This document shows, piece after piece, positions 50,046 to 62,404 of a stretch of 64,000 bases of DNA. Origin of the DNA: Perilla frutescens (taxonomy: Eukaryota > Streptophyta > Magnoliopsida > Lamiales > Lamiaceae); assembly GCA_026008535.1 (NCBI GenBank), contig BRKX01000014.1, positions 3,472,001 through 3,536,000 of the forward strand, in the 5' to 3' direction. A program made the position numbers and the translations under genes. The first letter of the stretch is position 1. The number at the start of each line of letters is the position of its first letter. The notes under the pieces are model-generated. The model had not been told where the DNA came from, made no database searches, and was given only the letters and a program-made list of their open reading frames with translations.

Positions 50046-50390
50046 GCACTAGGTGTATATCAGACGGTCAACGTATTTGACCGAGGTCAAACGCCAGTCA
50101 ACGCGCGTTGACCCGGTCAATCCGCAAAAAAGAAAAATGGTAAAATAGGTGATACTTTTTAAGAATACAGATGATACTTTTTAAATTTTGAATGATACTT
50201 TTTAGTATTAAGGTTGATACTGATTTTGAGGGTTTTTATTTATTTATTTATTTTGGCCCATACTTTTTAAAGATACAGGTGATACTTTTGGGCTTTTGAG
50301 TGGTACTTTTTAATGTTACAGTTGATACTGATTTTGAGTTGACCGGGTCAACGCGTTGACCGGTGTTACACCTGATGGTGCACCTAGTGC
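50046..50390. mobile_element. MITE with GCACTAGGTG ends and TGATACTTTTT repeats
   Basis: The outer inverted repeat is GCACTAGGTG...CACCTAGTGC, with a second inverted pair further in built on GGTCAACGCGTTGACC-type sequence. The interior repeats a 'tgatactttttaa' phrase about seven times. No coding capacity. The flanking duplication is not clear. Confidence 0.6.
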
Positions 50391-50578
50391 ACACAAATAC
50401 TTCTCATTTGTTTTTATGAGGCCCAAGTACTGCAGGGTTGTTTATATAGCTGTTGAATGAAATCAAAAGGGTATGAAAAAATTACCCTAAATTTCCTCCC
50501 AAACTTTCGTCTATTTCTCCCTCAATCTTCTTCTAACAGATCTCCTCCATTTCTTAAGAAGATCAAAACTTTACATTA

Positions 50579-52668
50579 GGTGATTCTATTAATACCACTA
50601 TATTTTTCTCAATATACCACAATTGCTCTACACACCACTATTTTTTTCTTTTTCTTTTTCACTTTTTCTCAATGCACCACACACAATATCAATTTTACCC
50701 ATTCTCTTAAAAACAATATATTATTTAATTAAAACATTAAAATATTAACTTAAATAAAATGAAAAGAAATAATATCTCATTTCCAAACATCTGTGAAGAC
50801 ACTAAGAATGACCTGGGCAGACGAATAGTGATTAGCAAAGAAACGAACAACAAAGACGAAAGAGAAAAAGAGTGAAGGCAACGAATCTGTCAAAAGGTAA
50901 TTTTTTGAAACTTTGGAGCAGCGGGAGAATCATGGAATCTTCAAACCTCATGGACTCCATCGAAAAATTGACCCCCACTAAACCTTTTGGTAAGTTTTTT
51001 AGGTTCTATTGTTACCCATTGAATTTCTTAGTTTCGATTTGAGTTTTGTAGGTTTCGATATTGGGAAATTTAGGAATTTGTATAACTTGCTTTGAACTTA
51101 AATCTAGAATAGATGAATTTGTTGAATTTGTTTGTTGTAATCATCTGCTGAACTTGGACGATTGAATAAATGTGTGCAGTTTGGAAAATAGTTTGTCAAA
51201 TGCATTTTGATAAGTTCGGCAATCTGTTTTTTCGAATAGACTCATAGTGGATCAAAAAGTCAATTTCGATCCTTGAACTGACTGTTTGGAAACATATTGT
51301 TCGAAGTAACTCTGTAGAATTTGGCAAACAATTTTTTGAACTCATTTAATACTGATAAAATTGTACTAACATCTCTTTTAAAATATTTCAGCATCAACTT
51401 CTCGGAGGAGATCCACCGCGTCAGTAAGGAGACGATGTGCAGAATGCAATGAGGCATCACGCATTCAAAATGCTCAACAAGAATGATTGGATATTCTGGA
51501 TATATTCATATTGGTTGTATTGGATGTGTCGGATAGTTTGGTTCAAAAAATGCATCTTTGAATACTATTGTTTGGGTTCAGAAATCAAATGTTTAGATCG
51601 ATATATGGGCATTCGAAAAATAGTTCTTCGATCCGCACTTTTTCAATTTCCAAATATGTTTTCCGAACAAACACAACTCCTGCTATGTACTTAAAAATAA
51701 TGTGAAAAAAAAAATCCCGAACAAACACAAGTTGATAAGTTATAAGTCAATACATGTGAAGAAATAAATTAAGAAATTCACAATACACCAACAATATAAA
51801 TTACATAAGTTCTTAGGTGCACTTTTCACCACTAATATTTGTAACAAATTTCCCATCCAGCTGCGCAATCATTACGATGTTCTCTCCACTGAAGTGTAAT
51901 AGGAGGAAATGGATGACTTGGAGTTAGCAATACCTAAAGGAAAAACATGTTGAAAATAGCAGAATCAGCTACACCGCTCTCCATAAATTCCTACAAAATT
52001 GTTGAAAATAATAGAATCAACACTGCTCAAAAAAATGATTTCTAAACACATAAGAGCATGTTCAAAACAAACATTTTCGAAACAATAAGGATGTGTTTGA
52101 AAAAATGAATTTGTGAATCATTTGATATATATTCGAAAAACTAATTACCGGACCTTATGAGTATCATTTGAAAATGTAGTTTCCAAACGAAAGTATACCA
52201 GATCGAAAAATGATTTTTCGAACATAGAAGTTATCATGCAGACTGTATTTTTTCAAACCAATCGCGACGATTTGTAATTCTTAACTCGATAGATCTCATG
52301 AAAATTGAAAAAAAATACGATGCAAATAGTAAAAAAATCACTTACATTACTCGTGTCTTCTTCATTTTTGAACTTCATGGTGATTTAGACACATAATATG
52401 TTATCCAAAGTTTAAGAAATAGGGTTTCTAGTTTGCTTGCTTCAAGCTTTCAACTGCGCTCATAAAGATTCATGTTTGATATCTGAATTATATTTATTAT
52501 TTTTTTAAATATTTATTATGTTATTTTAATTAGTGGTGTATAGAGAAATAATAATTGGTGAATAAAAGTAAAAAATGGTATTTTAGTAATATCAAAAATT
52601 TCTATTTTTTAATTAATTTCATTTTGTGGTGCATTAAGAAAAAATGGTGGTGTTAATAGCAACACCCC
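50579..52668. mobile_element. MULE copy 4: deletion derivative keeping the ends of both genes
   Basis: A 9-bp duplication TTTACATTA (50570-50578 and 52669-52677) brackets 2.09 kb. The ends are GGTGATTCTATTAATACCA and GGTGTTAATAGCAACACC, a variant terminus. Retained parts in order: PMD exon 1 with its GTAAG donor (about 50951-50990), the start of PMD exon 2 after an AG (about 51394), the last transposase exon (minus, about 51938-51850, encoding PSHPFPP...NDCAAGWE), TTCGAA-type sequence, and transposase exon 1 (minus, 52378-52346) with its donor. The PMD body and the transposase catalytic and OTU exons are deleted. Confidence 0.85.
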
Positions 52669-52791
52669 TTTACATTATATTTCACTAAATCCAACGCATC
52701 CTATACTATTACAACCATAGGGAAAGGAAAACAAAAGAAAGTTAGAAATACAGTTGATATCATAACAGGTGGTACTCAGAGCCAACCTTCC

Positions 52792-53064
52792 TTGGACATA
52801 GCTGAAGGAACCAGATTTAAGGAGCTTCAAGAAGGCCACACCAAGCTGAATCAGATGCTACAATCTGAGTCCCTAAAAAGAGAGGCAATAAAGGTGAAAT
52901 TACAAGAGCAAATGAAAGAGATGAATTCAGGTATCAATGGGAAACTTGAAAATCTATCAAAACTGATTGCATCTTTTTCAGTTCAGATGTTGAAAGAGGG
53001 TAACAAAGGGAAAGGAGTGTCTGATGACACATCTATTTGGGCGAACCTCCACTTTTATCTATAG
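52792..53064 (+). pseudogene. Retrotransposon Gag-like N-terminal fragment
   Basis: A 90-codon open frame starting MDIAEGTRFKELQEGHTKLN is predicted coiled-coil, rich in Glu/Lys/Gln. It starts 8 bp after a PBS-like sequence, the usual position of gypsy Gag. It ends without a nucleocapsid motif and no pol follows, so it is a truncated relic. Confidence 0.45.
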
Positions 53065-54899
53065 AAGAGGGATCCAATACAAGAGGCACAAATATATAAT
53101 ACATCACAGCACGGGCTGGTGGTGACTAATCCCAAACAAAATATTTTCTCTTTGAAAACCATTTCATTCATGCAACCTCTATAATATCTACATGATGTGT
53201 ATATATATTCTCGTGCATATGTACAAGATATTCAATGCAACATAATACAAGATCACAAGTACATCACATCACACAATCATACAATATAACATAATAATAA
53301 ATAATAAACTCATGTAGTCAAATAACACTATGTTCATGCATTGTAGTTGCAGATAGATTTCTACTTACCTCGATCAAATCCAAAGCGCTTACAATGCCTG
53401 TAATCCTGAATGGTATGCTTGTTGAGGAAAATCTACTTACAATAGACCATAAATTAATATTCAATTTATCAACCAACCTGTAATACTAAAATGGAACCAA
53501 ACAAATATTCTTTATTCCTTTCTTTATTCTTGTTAATAATATACCAATACTCATTCTATTATGGGATTACAACTCCATTCACCCATCATAATTACTGTTT
53601 GGGGTTACATAACACGGGATAGGAACAAAATTATTTCAATTACAATTCACCACTATTTTCGAAACTACAATAGGTAGAATTAAGAAATCAGTATGAAATT
53701 CTCAATTTAAAAGTTTCAGCAATTATATTATATCACTTATTCCTATATAAGAAAATCAGATATAATTTCATTCATTAGAATAATCTTCTAATTTACCAAA
53801 AACAAATTATTATATTATCATAAACTCAACTAATGTCATCACGATTAGGATTATCATTATATTCTTCAATACCAAAATTCGTTTATTTCTCTTAAATATG
53901 CTTCTATTATGAACATATGATAAATAATCATTTAAGTATAACTTATCCATTCTAGTTATTTCATCTATATTATACCAATATGATTTGCTTAAATCAGTTT
54001 ATATTCCTAGAAACAAATGGAGCATCAAATGATAAAGATATTATATAAGCTAATAGAGTGTTGAAGATTTCGAATTAAAGATTATAAACATTATTCTTAT
54101 ATAACTCCTAATATCGTATAATTTAGTTCTACTTGCTACCTAGAACATAAATATGAAAATAGAGCAATATTATTTGTATATATGGAGTCAACTATATATT
54201 TTTTAGTTATAAATATAATAAGTGATTAAATTTAATTGCGACACTAAATAAATCCAATAAGACTTGAAACGTAAGATTTAACCTCAATTGGATGAAGCTT
54301 TTAATTTCTTGTATTCTTCAATTTCACCATGGTGAGATAATTAATGTAGTTTTCGGTAGAGAAGTTGTTCTCTCTATTTTTTTTAATTTAACTAATATAT
54401 ACTGCCTAATATTATCTCAAAATAAATCAATATAGATACACGTGTATAGTAACTGGCTAAAACATGTATCAACAATCATCCACCTATCAATCCTCTACAC
54501 TTACGTGTCAAACTAGCATGGGAATGGATTATCATCATTCTTTTCTTTGTTTGCTTATCCACTAACTTAATGGTTGCATGTGTAACTACAAATATATCAT
54601 TATATAATCTATTCATTTATAATAGGATATTAATTAGACTAAGATAGATTATATAAATACACATATTTGTTCTATTTATTGTATATATGTTCTTTTATAT
54701 GAATATAACTTTAAATCTAGAAATCATAAACTTATATCAAATAGATAAAAAAGGCATAATCAAGTTGACACATATACATATATAAATGTTTGCTTGAGAT
54801 ATATATACAACACCTAAGTGAGTCGTAAGAGGTTCGGGTATTACAACTACCACAACTCAATGATGAACTCATATTTTACATGGATTTACGGTCGTTTAT
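53065..54899. other. AT-rich intergenic DNA
   Basis: No conserved coding sequence or clear terminal repeats were found. It may be decayed retroelement interior. Confidence 0.45.
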
Positions 54900-56283
54900 T
54901 GATGCATTATTAGTGGTAAATCATGTAAATTAGGATATTTTGCTATCGAGTTGTAATTTATGTCATATTTCCTTGAGTTTGTCAAGTTTATGATGTTTTG
55001 TGCTAAAAAGTGAAGAATTGGAGGCCTAAGATGAAGTAGAGGATCAATGGGTCGAGAAAATGACCAAATGGGGCTTCCAGGAGGTTAGCACGGTCGTGCC
55101 TTGGTGAACCAAGGTGGCACGGCTGTGCCACGCCGTGCCTAAAACATTCGAGATTGTCCAAGGAAGGTGGCACGGACCGTGCCTTAGTGGTCCATTAAGG
55201 CACGGTCGTGCGGTGTCAAGGCCCATCTCAGCAACGTTGAAGGTGGCACGGCCATGCCTTAGTGGTCCATGTTGACACGGCCGCGCCTCAGTACAGATAA
55301 CCAAAATCTTACCTTATCTCATCCGATATGCTTTCTATTCAAGTCGGGATTCTTCTCGGCTATTTAAGGCTCTATTGTGGACGAATTTTGGAGGAGTTTT
55401 TACCCTAAACAAGAGAGAGAGAGCACTTGGAACAAGAGCAAAGAAGAATAAGAACGGAGAGATGTAATTCATTGAAGATTGAAGACGAGATTTCTCCACG
55501 GGTTTTATTTCAGGTTTATTTTCTTTGAACTATGTTTTTCTTCGGAACATGTTTAGTTATTTATTTGATGATGAGTAGCTAAAACATTCGGATTCTGGGG
55601 TTAGAGAGTAGTTAACTCTCATGCACGATTGATTTACTTCTTTAATGTTCAGACCTTGTTTTATTTTAATTACTCTTGTGTTTAATGCTTTTGATTAATT
55701 GGCCATTAATTGGATGATCTATGTGCTTAGATTCATAATTCGAGAGATGAGTTTCTATGCATGCTTAAGGAGTAATTAACATTTTTAATTGATAAATTCG
55801 AAAGAATTGAGATTAAGAGTGAGGACATTAAATCTGTAGAGCTTTTAGGAGTTACAATTTAGTAATTGAACGGAGACGTTAATTATAAGTTGTAATCCAC
55901 AAATTATTCACTTAGAGATAAGGCTTAATTTATTTTGGTGATTGTCCTAATCGAACTTGAGTCGTGATAAACATTTAAGTTGTGATTTGATTGTGTAGGA
56001 AAGTTACTGAAATCGAAGTCTTGGAATTCTTCTTTAATTCTAAAACCTTTTTCATTTGTTATTTAAATTGTTTAGATTTTAGTTTAAGTTTGCACTTTAA
56101 TTATTAGTTTAAAACCACAATTCCATTTAATTGGTTCGTCTAGATAGTAGATATTAATTTATGTCATAGTACTTAGAGTTATATTATCTAATTCCTGTGG
56201 ATACGATATCCTTGCTCAGTTTACTAGCTATAATTGCACCGTTCACTTGAGGTAATTTTGTAGTCGAAATAAATATTCGATCA
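54900..56283. mobile_element. Putative gypsy-type LTR or solo LTR with GGCACGG/CCGTGCC repeats
   Basis: Between 55085 and 55290, GGCACGG and CCGTGCC-type words recur many times in both orientations. The end region 'cctgtggatacgatatcctt...gcaccgttcacttgaggtaatttt...tcgatca' (about 56200-56283) resembles LTR 3' ends of plant Ty3/gypsy elements. A TG at 54900 and CA at 56282-56283 are possible termini, but the flanks do not match as a 5-bp duplication. Confidence 0.4.
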
Positions 56284-56833
56284 CTCAACTCAAAGAGCAA
56301 AATCAGTTGATACCCTGTTCAAGACTAAACATCTTGAAGATCGAAAAAGATCTAAAATCTTAAAAAGACGACAATAGCAGCTAACTCTCCAGCTAAGTGT
56401 GAGCCGCCACAATAGCTAACTGCTGGGGATTGTAACTTGTAAGTGTGAGCTATCGACCCCGCTGAGGTAACATTGTAAAGTAACTCACTGTTATCAGGTT
56501 CAACAAGTTTTTATTAATTGTATAATTTGTAAGGTTAACTCAAGTTATATAGTGAATTTGTCCTTCATGCGGAAAGAAGAGAGGACGTAAAAGTTTGAGA
56601 TTTCGAACCTCTATAAAATCGTCAGTGTACCAATTTGCTTATCCTTAAAACTGCACACAAGTTCACAAAAGTCGCACTTATCTGGTCAAACTGAAAATGG
56701 ACAAACCGACGAGCTTAACTGATAAGTTCACACGAGTCAACGGGCCCTTTATTTTCCGTATTTCAGTTCAAAGTTTTTGAATCAGTTTATTCACCCCCTT
56801 CTAAACTGATACTGACTCGTCCGGGACCAACAA
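56284..56833. mobile_element. Possible copia-type LTR/leader fragment
   Basis: The stretch 'cgtatttcagttcaaagtttttgaatcag...attcacccccttctaaactgat...gggaccaacaa' resembles the 3' end of a plant Ty1/copia LTR plus adjacent leader. A preceding 'agctaactgctggggattgtaacttgtaagtgtgagct' passage fits the same reading. No coding part was found. Confidence 0.35.
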
Positions 56834-57046
56834 TTTTGAATTTGTAGTGCATTGAATAATTTTAATGGTATAAACAAGTAATAAAATGATATTGAACTAA
56901 CTTCATAATTATTATTATTTTTTATTTCTTTTGTGGTGCAAAGAGTAAAATTAGTAGTGCAAATAATTGCTCTCAATAATTTATTGTGTAAAGAGTAAAA
57001 AGTATAGTGCAAATAACAACCCTAATAGAAAACTTTGTTTTTATTT
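56834..57046. mobile_element. MULE terminus fragments
   Basis: Two right-end-like pieces lie in tandem: '...gtggtgcaaagagtaaaattagtagtgcaaataattgctc' and 'gtgtaaagagtaaaaagtatagtgcaaataacaaccc'. They are truncated, and their left halves are not in place. Confidence 0.6.
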
Positions 57047-57049
57047 TGA

Positions 57050-58207
57050 AAACTAATTAAAAACAAGGGAACGATTATTTACACTACTAATTTTACTTTT
57101 TGCACCACAAAAGAAATAAAGAAAAATAAAATAATTGTGAAGTTACTTTAATAGCCTTTTATTACTTGTTCATACCACTAAAATTACTCAATGCACCACA
57201 AATTCAAAACTAAAAAAATTATAACAAAATAAATTAATCGAAATATTCACCAACTTCTAATAGTTTATTAGAAGTATTAGATGCTAGTGCAGGTGTATTG
57301 ATCGAAAATAATCGAGCTTAGAACATGTTGTGTTGGTTTTTTTTTGTTCAGATCTCGATTTGTTCAAATCGAAAATTTTGAACATTTTTGAGTGGTTCGA
57401 ACTCCATTTTTGAACAACACTTGGAGAAAAAATAGAGTTCAGAGTTTTCGAACATATTGGAGTGGTTTGAACTTTAATTTTCGAATATAGTTTGTTCGGA
57501 AAATGTTTTCTAACACCCTTGCACCCTGAAATTTTTTAAGTGTCGTTCAAACTTTAGGTTTTGAACAAATGAGGGTTGTTCAAACTTTAGTTTTTAAACC
57601 AAGTTTTTTTCTAAGTATTGGAGTCATTCGAATTAATATTTTCGAACAAGGTGAACGTGTTCGAAATTGTATTTGCGAACATATTTTTTTTTTGTTTTTG
57701 GAGTTTCTATTTGCACTACCAAAATTACCCTTTGCACTTCACTTACTCCATGCACTGCTATTTTTACTCTTTGCACCAAGCACATTTACATTAATGTCAT
57801 TCAGTCTAAAAATCAAGTTCGACACCACAATTTCGAACACGTCTAATTTGTTCGAGAATATTAATTCGAACGACACTTGCTTTAAAAAATATGGAGTTGG
57901 TTCAAAAATTGAAGTTCAAACATTCTCATTGTATTCGAAGTTCAATTTTTGAACACATCTTTAACAAAAAGAAACATGTTCGGAAAAATAATTTCGAACA
58001 AGTTCAAGTTCTTCAACAATATTAATTCGAACAACTCCTATACTTAGAAAAATATGGAGATAGTTCAAAAATTGAAATTCGAACATCCTCATTGTGTTCG
58101 AACTTCGACATTCGAACACCGTGGATGTGTTCAAACTTAATTTTATTAAAGGACATTTAAGTAATTTCAATTTTTTTTTGTAGTGCAAAGAGTAAAATCA
58201 GTGGTGC
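57050..58207. mobile_element. Short MULE (subfamily A, from 57067) joined to a second short MULE (from 57699); duplicated unit 1
   Basis: A subfamily-A element in inverse orientation begins GGGAACGATTATTTACACTA at 57067 and runs to about 57698. There a second element, starting GGAGTTTCTATTTGCACTAC, follows to about 58207, where its right end is cut off after GTGGTGCAAA. The flank 'aaactaattaaaaacaaggga' before the first element reappears at the cut point, so this unit forms a tandem duplication with the next. Confidence 0.65.
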
Positions 58208-58644
58208 AAACTAATTAACAAAAAGGGAGCGATTATTTGCATTATTAATTTTACTGTTTGCACCACAAAAGAAATAAAGAAAAATAAAATAATTGTGAAG
58301 TTACTTCAATACCTTTTTATTACTTGTCCATACCACTAAAATTACCTAATGCACCACAAATTCAAAACTAAAAAAATAAAATAAAAAAGAAAACAAATTA
58401 ATCGAAGTATTCATCAACTTCTAATAGTTTATTAATAGTTTATTAGAAGTATTAAATTCTAGAATGAGTATATTGATAAAAAATAATCGAGTTCAGAACG
58501 TGTTGTGGAGGTTTTTTTTTGTCCAGATCGCAATTTGTTCGAGCTCAAAATTTCAAACATTTTGAAGTGGTTCGAACTCTATTTTTCGAATATATTTCAT
58601 TCGGAAAATATTTTCTAACACCCTTGCACTATGAAATTTTCTAA
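58208..58644. mobile_element. Short MULE (subfamily A), duplicated unit 2, interrupted by copy 2
   Basis: It opens with the same flank and terminus as unit 1 (GGGAGCGATTATTTGCATTA at 58225) and follows the same body up to 'cactatgaaattttctaa', where the large MULE copy 2 begins. The remaining half should lie beyond the window end. Confidence 0.75.
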
Positions 58645-58940
58645 GGGAGTTTCTGTTTGCACCACCATATTTACACTTTGCACCACTAAAATAAAAATGC
58701 AAAAATAAAATAATTACAAATTGACTGAAATACCCTTTAATTACTTTCTTGTACCACTTTTTTTACTCAATGCACCACAAAATAAAATTAAAAAAAATTA
58801 AAAATAGAACAATAGAAAATATATTATTAAATATATTAAAATCGAAAATAACTAAGATCTAAACAAAAAAAGGTTAGCATTATTGAACACAATTTGAACT
58901 TAAAAACCTAGTTTCTAGTTGTGCAATTGTGGTGGCAATA

Positions 58941-61900
58941 ATGAAAAGAGATACAATACATGATGAAAATGAAGAAGAACACAACAATGTAAGTCATTTT
59001 GAGTAGTTTATACCGATTGAATTTTGAGTTTTCAGAGATTTTTTAGACCTGTTTTCATGTTTTGTTCGGTAATTACAGTTTGAACCTGCTTCAATGCATT
59101 CGAACAATGAAGATCGAATGAACAAGTGTTGTTTGAACTTCTTAGTTCGAACAAAAAAGGTATGTTCGAACTCATTAGTTCGAACAATATGAACATGTTC
59201 GAAGTTTATAATTCAAACCAACCTTCACCATTTTTCAATGCAGTTTCTGTTCGAATTGAATTAACCGAACTTAGTGAATTAGTTCGAACTTTAGAGTTCG
59301 AACGTAATCAATTTGCTCGAATTATGATGTTCGAACGGTGTTCTGCTACAGTAACTAATTTTTTTTTGGAATATGATCGAACTGAGAGCAGTGTTATGGG
59401 CCCAATCAATACAAGTTGGTTCCTGATTTTACGGACATATTCCATACTATGGAATTATTTGATTCTCGTGAGAGTTTGATCAGTTGGGTTCGTGACAGAG
59501 CTATTCCAGTTGGTATTGTTGTTATTGTGCGACGCTCAGAAGGTGGGAGTGATACTAGGATTCCTCGGTTAGTGTTGGCATGTGAACGAGGTGGGCATCC
59601 ACGTGTGATTAAGAAGAAATCTCTAACAGAACGTGATTACATAAAATAAGGTTTGGAGGAAGATGAAGTTTTGGAAGAATGGAAAGAGGGAAAAGAGAGC
59701 AAAAATTCGAAAACGAGCTCTAAGGAGACTGGGTCAAAGAGAATTGGATGTCCGTTTTGTTTGAAGGGACATTATCTTCCAGAGTTTAATCAATGGATGT
59801 TAGAAGTTGCTTGTGGTGTTCACAATTACCCACAAGCACAATATTTAGAAGAACATGCATACGCCGATCGCCTGACATCAGATGAGGAAAAATTGGTGGC
59901 TAGTTTGTCGAGTTCACATACACGGCCGAAGCAAATATTGGCTGCAATTCAAAGAAGCTTTCCCAATAACAAGTCCACGATAAAGACAATTTATAATGTG
60001 CGAAGTAGGAATAAATATGTGGAGCATGCTGGTCGATCCCAAATGCAGTATCTGTTGGGTAAACTGGAGGAACATGGTTATTACTAGTATACGAGGCGGT
60101 GTCCATAGACTGACACCGTCAAGGATACGTTCTACGCGCACCCAAAAAGCGTGAAGCTACTTAGAGCTTTTCTTGAAGTGTTGTTGATGGACTGTACGTA
60201 CAAGACGAACATGTACAGATTACCTTTGTTCGAAATAGTCGGTGTTACCTCAACAAACATGACGTTCTCTGTTGCATGCGCCTATTTGGAGGCTGAGAAG
60301 GAGGATAACTACATTTGGGCGCTCACTATTCTTAAAAGGCTGATAGACCAAAGCACATTACCTAGTGTAATTGTGATGGATCGGGAACAAGCGTTGATGA
60401 ATGCCATAGAGGTGATGTTTCCCACCGCCCGTCATTTTTTATGTCGATGACATATAAATAAGAACATCACTGCCAATTGCAAGAAGAAGTTTCGTATTAA
60501 AGATCAATGAAAATCCTTCTTGATTGCATGGAATCTGATAGTGCTTGCTAAGACTGAAGCACGCTATGGGGAAATGCTTCGGAGGTTTCAAGAAGACTAT
60601 GCCACCAATCCCACTGTTGTGGATTATGCTATCGACAATTAGATTGTACCTTACAAAGAAAGATTAGTAAACTGTTGGACAAATCGAGTAATGCACTTTG
60701 ACAATACCACAACTTTTAGGTATATTTCTATATTTCTTATTCAAAACTTTTGAATGTGGTACCACCAAGTCCATATTAATTCGAACGACTATAACTATAT
60801 ATCTAACAATTTTTTACTATATTGATTTTGCAGGGCCGAAGTTGCCCATGCAAAATTGAAAAGGTTTCTTGGGACAAGTACATGCAATCTTGAAGGATGT
60901 TAGGAGAAGATACATGATCTGCTCGAGACTTCTTTCAATGCAATAAAGGCATCGTTTGAAAAGAGTAATAATGTGGTTTAACATCGCTACAAGTCTCCGA
61001 TATTTCAATTCCTTCGAGGTACAATTTTTATTGCTGCATTAGATAAAATTTATGATGAAATGAAGAGTATTGGGAAAGATGGAGTGGACCCATTACTATG
61101 TGGTTGTGTGATGAGAACGAAGTGCGGTCTTCTTTGTGCACATGAGATCGATCAGCATGTTCGGTCATCCATGCCTTTCTCTTTAGATTCTGTGGATAAG
61201 TTCTGGAGAAAATTGGATATGGAACCTACAGGAGCGAATATTGTGGTGGCTATTGATGTTAATAATCATTAGTTTGAAACTTGGAATTGTGCAAACAACA
61301 TGTTTGCATAAGCAGACGAGTCTGAGAGATTGCTCATGTTGACGAGATTTAGGGAAATTGTTACCCCTTCTACCACATCCATGGTTGAACCAGACGTGCA
61401 AACTAAGACTTGTGGTAGACCGAAAGTCACAAAGACCAAAGCTGATATATCCACGAAGCGTGAGAAGAGTACTTTTGAGTACACTGACTCGTTTAATGAT
61501 AGTTGTTTGCAAGTCCCGGACTCAATTGAGTGTGGTACATCGCTTTCACAAGAGATGTAGACCACAAGGCCACAGAAACAAAAGACAATTCGTCCTAAAG
61601 CATCATATCATTTGGGAATTGGGTACATTGATCAGACGCCAGCATCATTTAGAGGCTATATGGCAAGGACTCAGGATGTGAATGTTGATGGTCATTGCGG
61701 ATTTCGTGCAATTGCTGGCTTGGTGCTTGGCAATCAAGAGTCTTAGTCACGTGTCCGGTCTGACCTTTTTTACGAGATCAATAGTAATCCAAAGATGTGG
61801 GAAAAGTGTTTCCTAGAGTGTGGACGAAGGGAGAAGGTGCTGAAAATACTTAATTTTCATGATTTGACAGCTCCCACGAGACACTGGTTTGTTTTGCCTG

Positions 61901-62258
61901 ATTTGGGTCATGTAGTGGCAACAGTGTACAAGGTTGCCCTAGTGACGTTAGGTGGCCGCTATCCCACTACATTCCTGCCTTTATCGTCGTCAGTTCCAGC
62001 AGAACTGAAGTGTTTGCATGGCCCATGTCAAGATTGGGGAAGGACACCGCGTCAATCACTTCATTCAGGTCCGTGTTTTAATTAGTTGATTCTTAAATTT
62101 CTAAGTATATATTATTATTCCCATCATAATTGTACTCCAACATTTTATTATAGGTTTTTATGAACCTGAACCATCCTTTTTCCCCCATCTTTGCTCACTG
62201 GAAGGACTTTCACATGGATTGCGCAGCTGGATGGGAAGACTTTGTAACCCGTCCTTAA
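58941..62258 (+). pseudogene. MURA-OTU transposase pseudogene, copy 2 (about 12 in-frame stops)
   Basis: It has the same exon plan as copy 1: exon 1 58941-58988 with its GTAAG donor, exon 2 from about 59375, the intron around 60721-60831, and the last exon ending at TAA 62256-62258. Domains follow the copy 1 order (zinc region, DDE, SWIM CGCVMRTKCGLLCAH, OTU). In-frame stops by comparison: TAA 59647, TAG 60085, TAG 60106, TGA 60448, TGA 60508 (shared), TAG 60640, TAG 60901, TAA 60979, TAG 61270, TAA 61309, TAG 61558 and TAG 61744. Ten of these are CAA/CAG or TGG sites in copy 1 changed by one transition. The exon 2 acceptor is also lost (AG to AT near 59373). The splice site at 60720 reads 'aggtata' as in copy 1. 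Confidence 0.88.
59090..59335. repeat. TTCGAA-dyad array in transposase intron 1, copy 2
   Basis: This is the counterpart of 19130-19400: repeated TTCGAA sites in pairs, such as GTTCGAACTTTAGAGTTCGA and 'ttcgaactcattagttcgaa'. Confidence 0.85.
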
Positions 62259-62404
62259 TTTAGTTATCTGAGAGACTTTGTAATAATATTATATAGATTT
62301 GAAGATTTGTATGTGTTTCATTTATTTGGGGATTTGTATTGTTTTGTTGGTTTGTGTATTTGTATATGAATGGGTGATCAGGTTTGGTTTAAAAAACTTT
62401 ACAG

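Larger units (their letters stand above)
49746..52768 (+). mobile_element. Putative Ty3/gypsy-type LTR, interrupted by two later insertions
   Basis: This is inferred from what follows: a primer-binding-site-like TGGTACTCAGAGCC (52770-52783; the tRNA-iMet type in plants is TGGTATCAGAGC) and a Gag-like coding start at 52792. The sequence before it, once the MITE at 50046-50390 and the MULE at 50579-52668 are removed, reads like an LTR/leader. The left limit (a TGTTG at 49746) is a guess, and no second LTR was found. Confidence 0.35.

Noticed and set aside
52792..53064. Host coiled-coil gene
   Set aside because: Position just after a primer-binding-site-like sequence and the absence of downstream exons make a Gag relic more likely.
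55044..55304. Repetitive RHGRATF-type open frame
   Set aside because: It is generated by the GGCACGG/CCGTGCC words of the putative LTR, not a gene.
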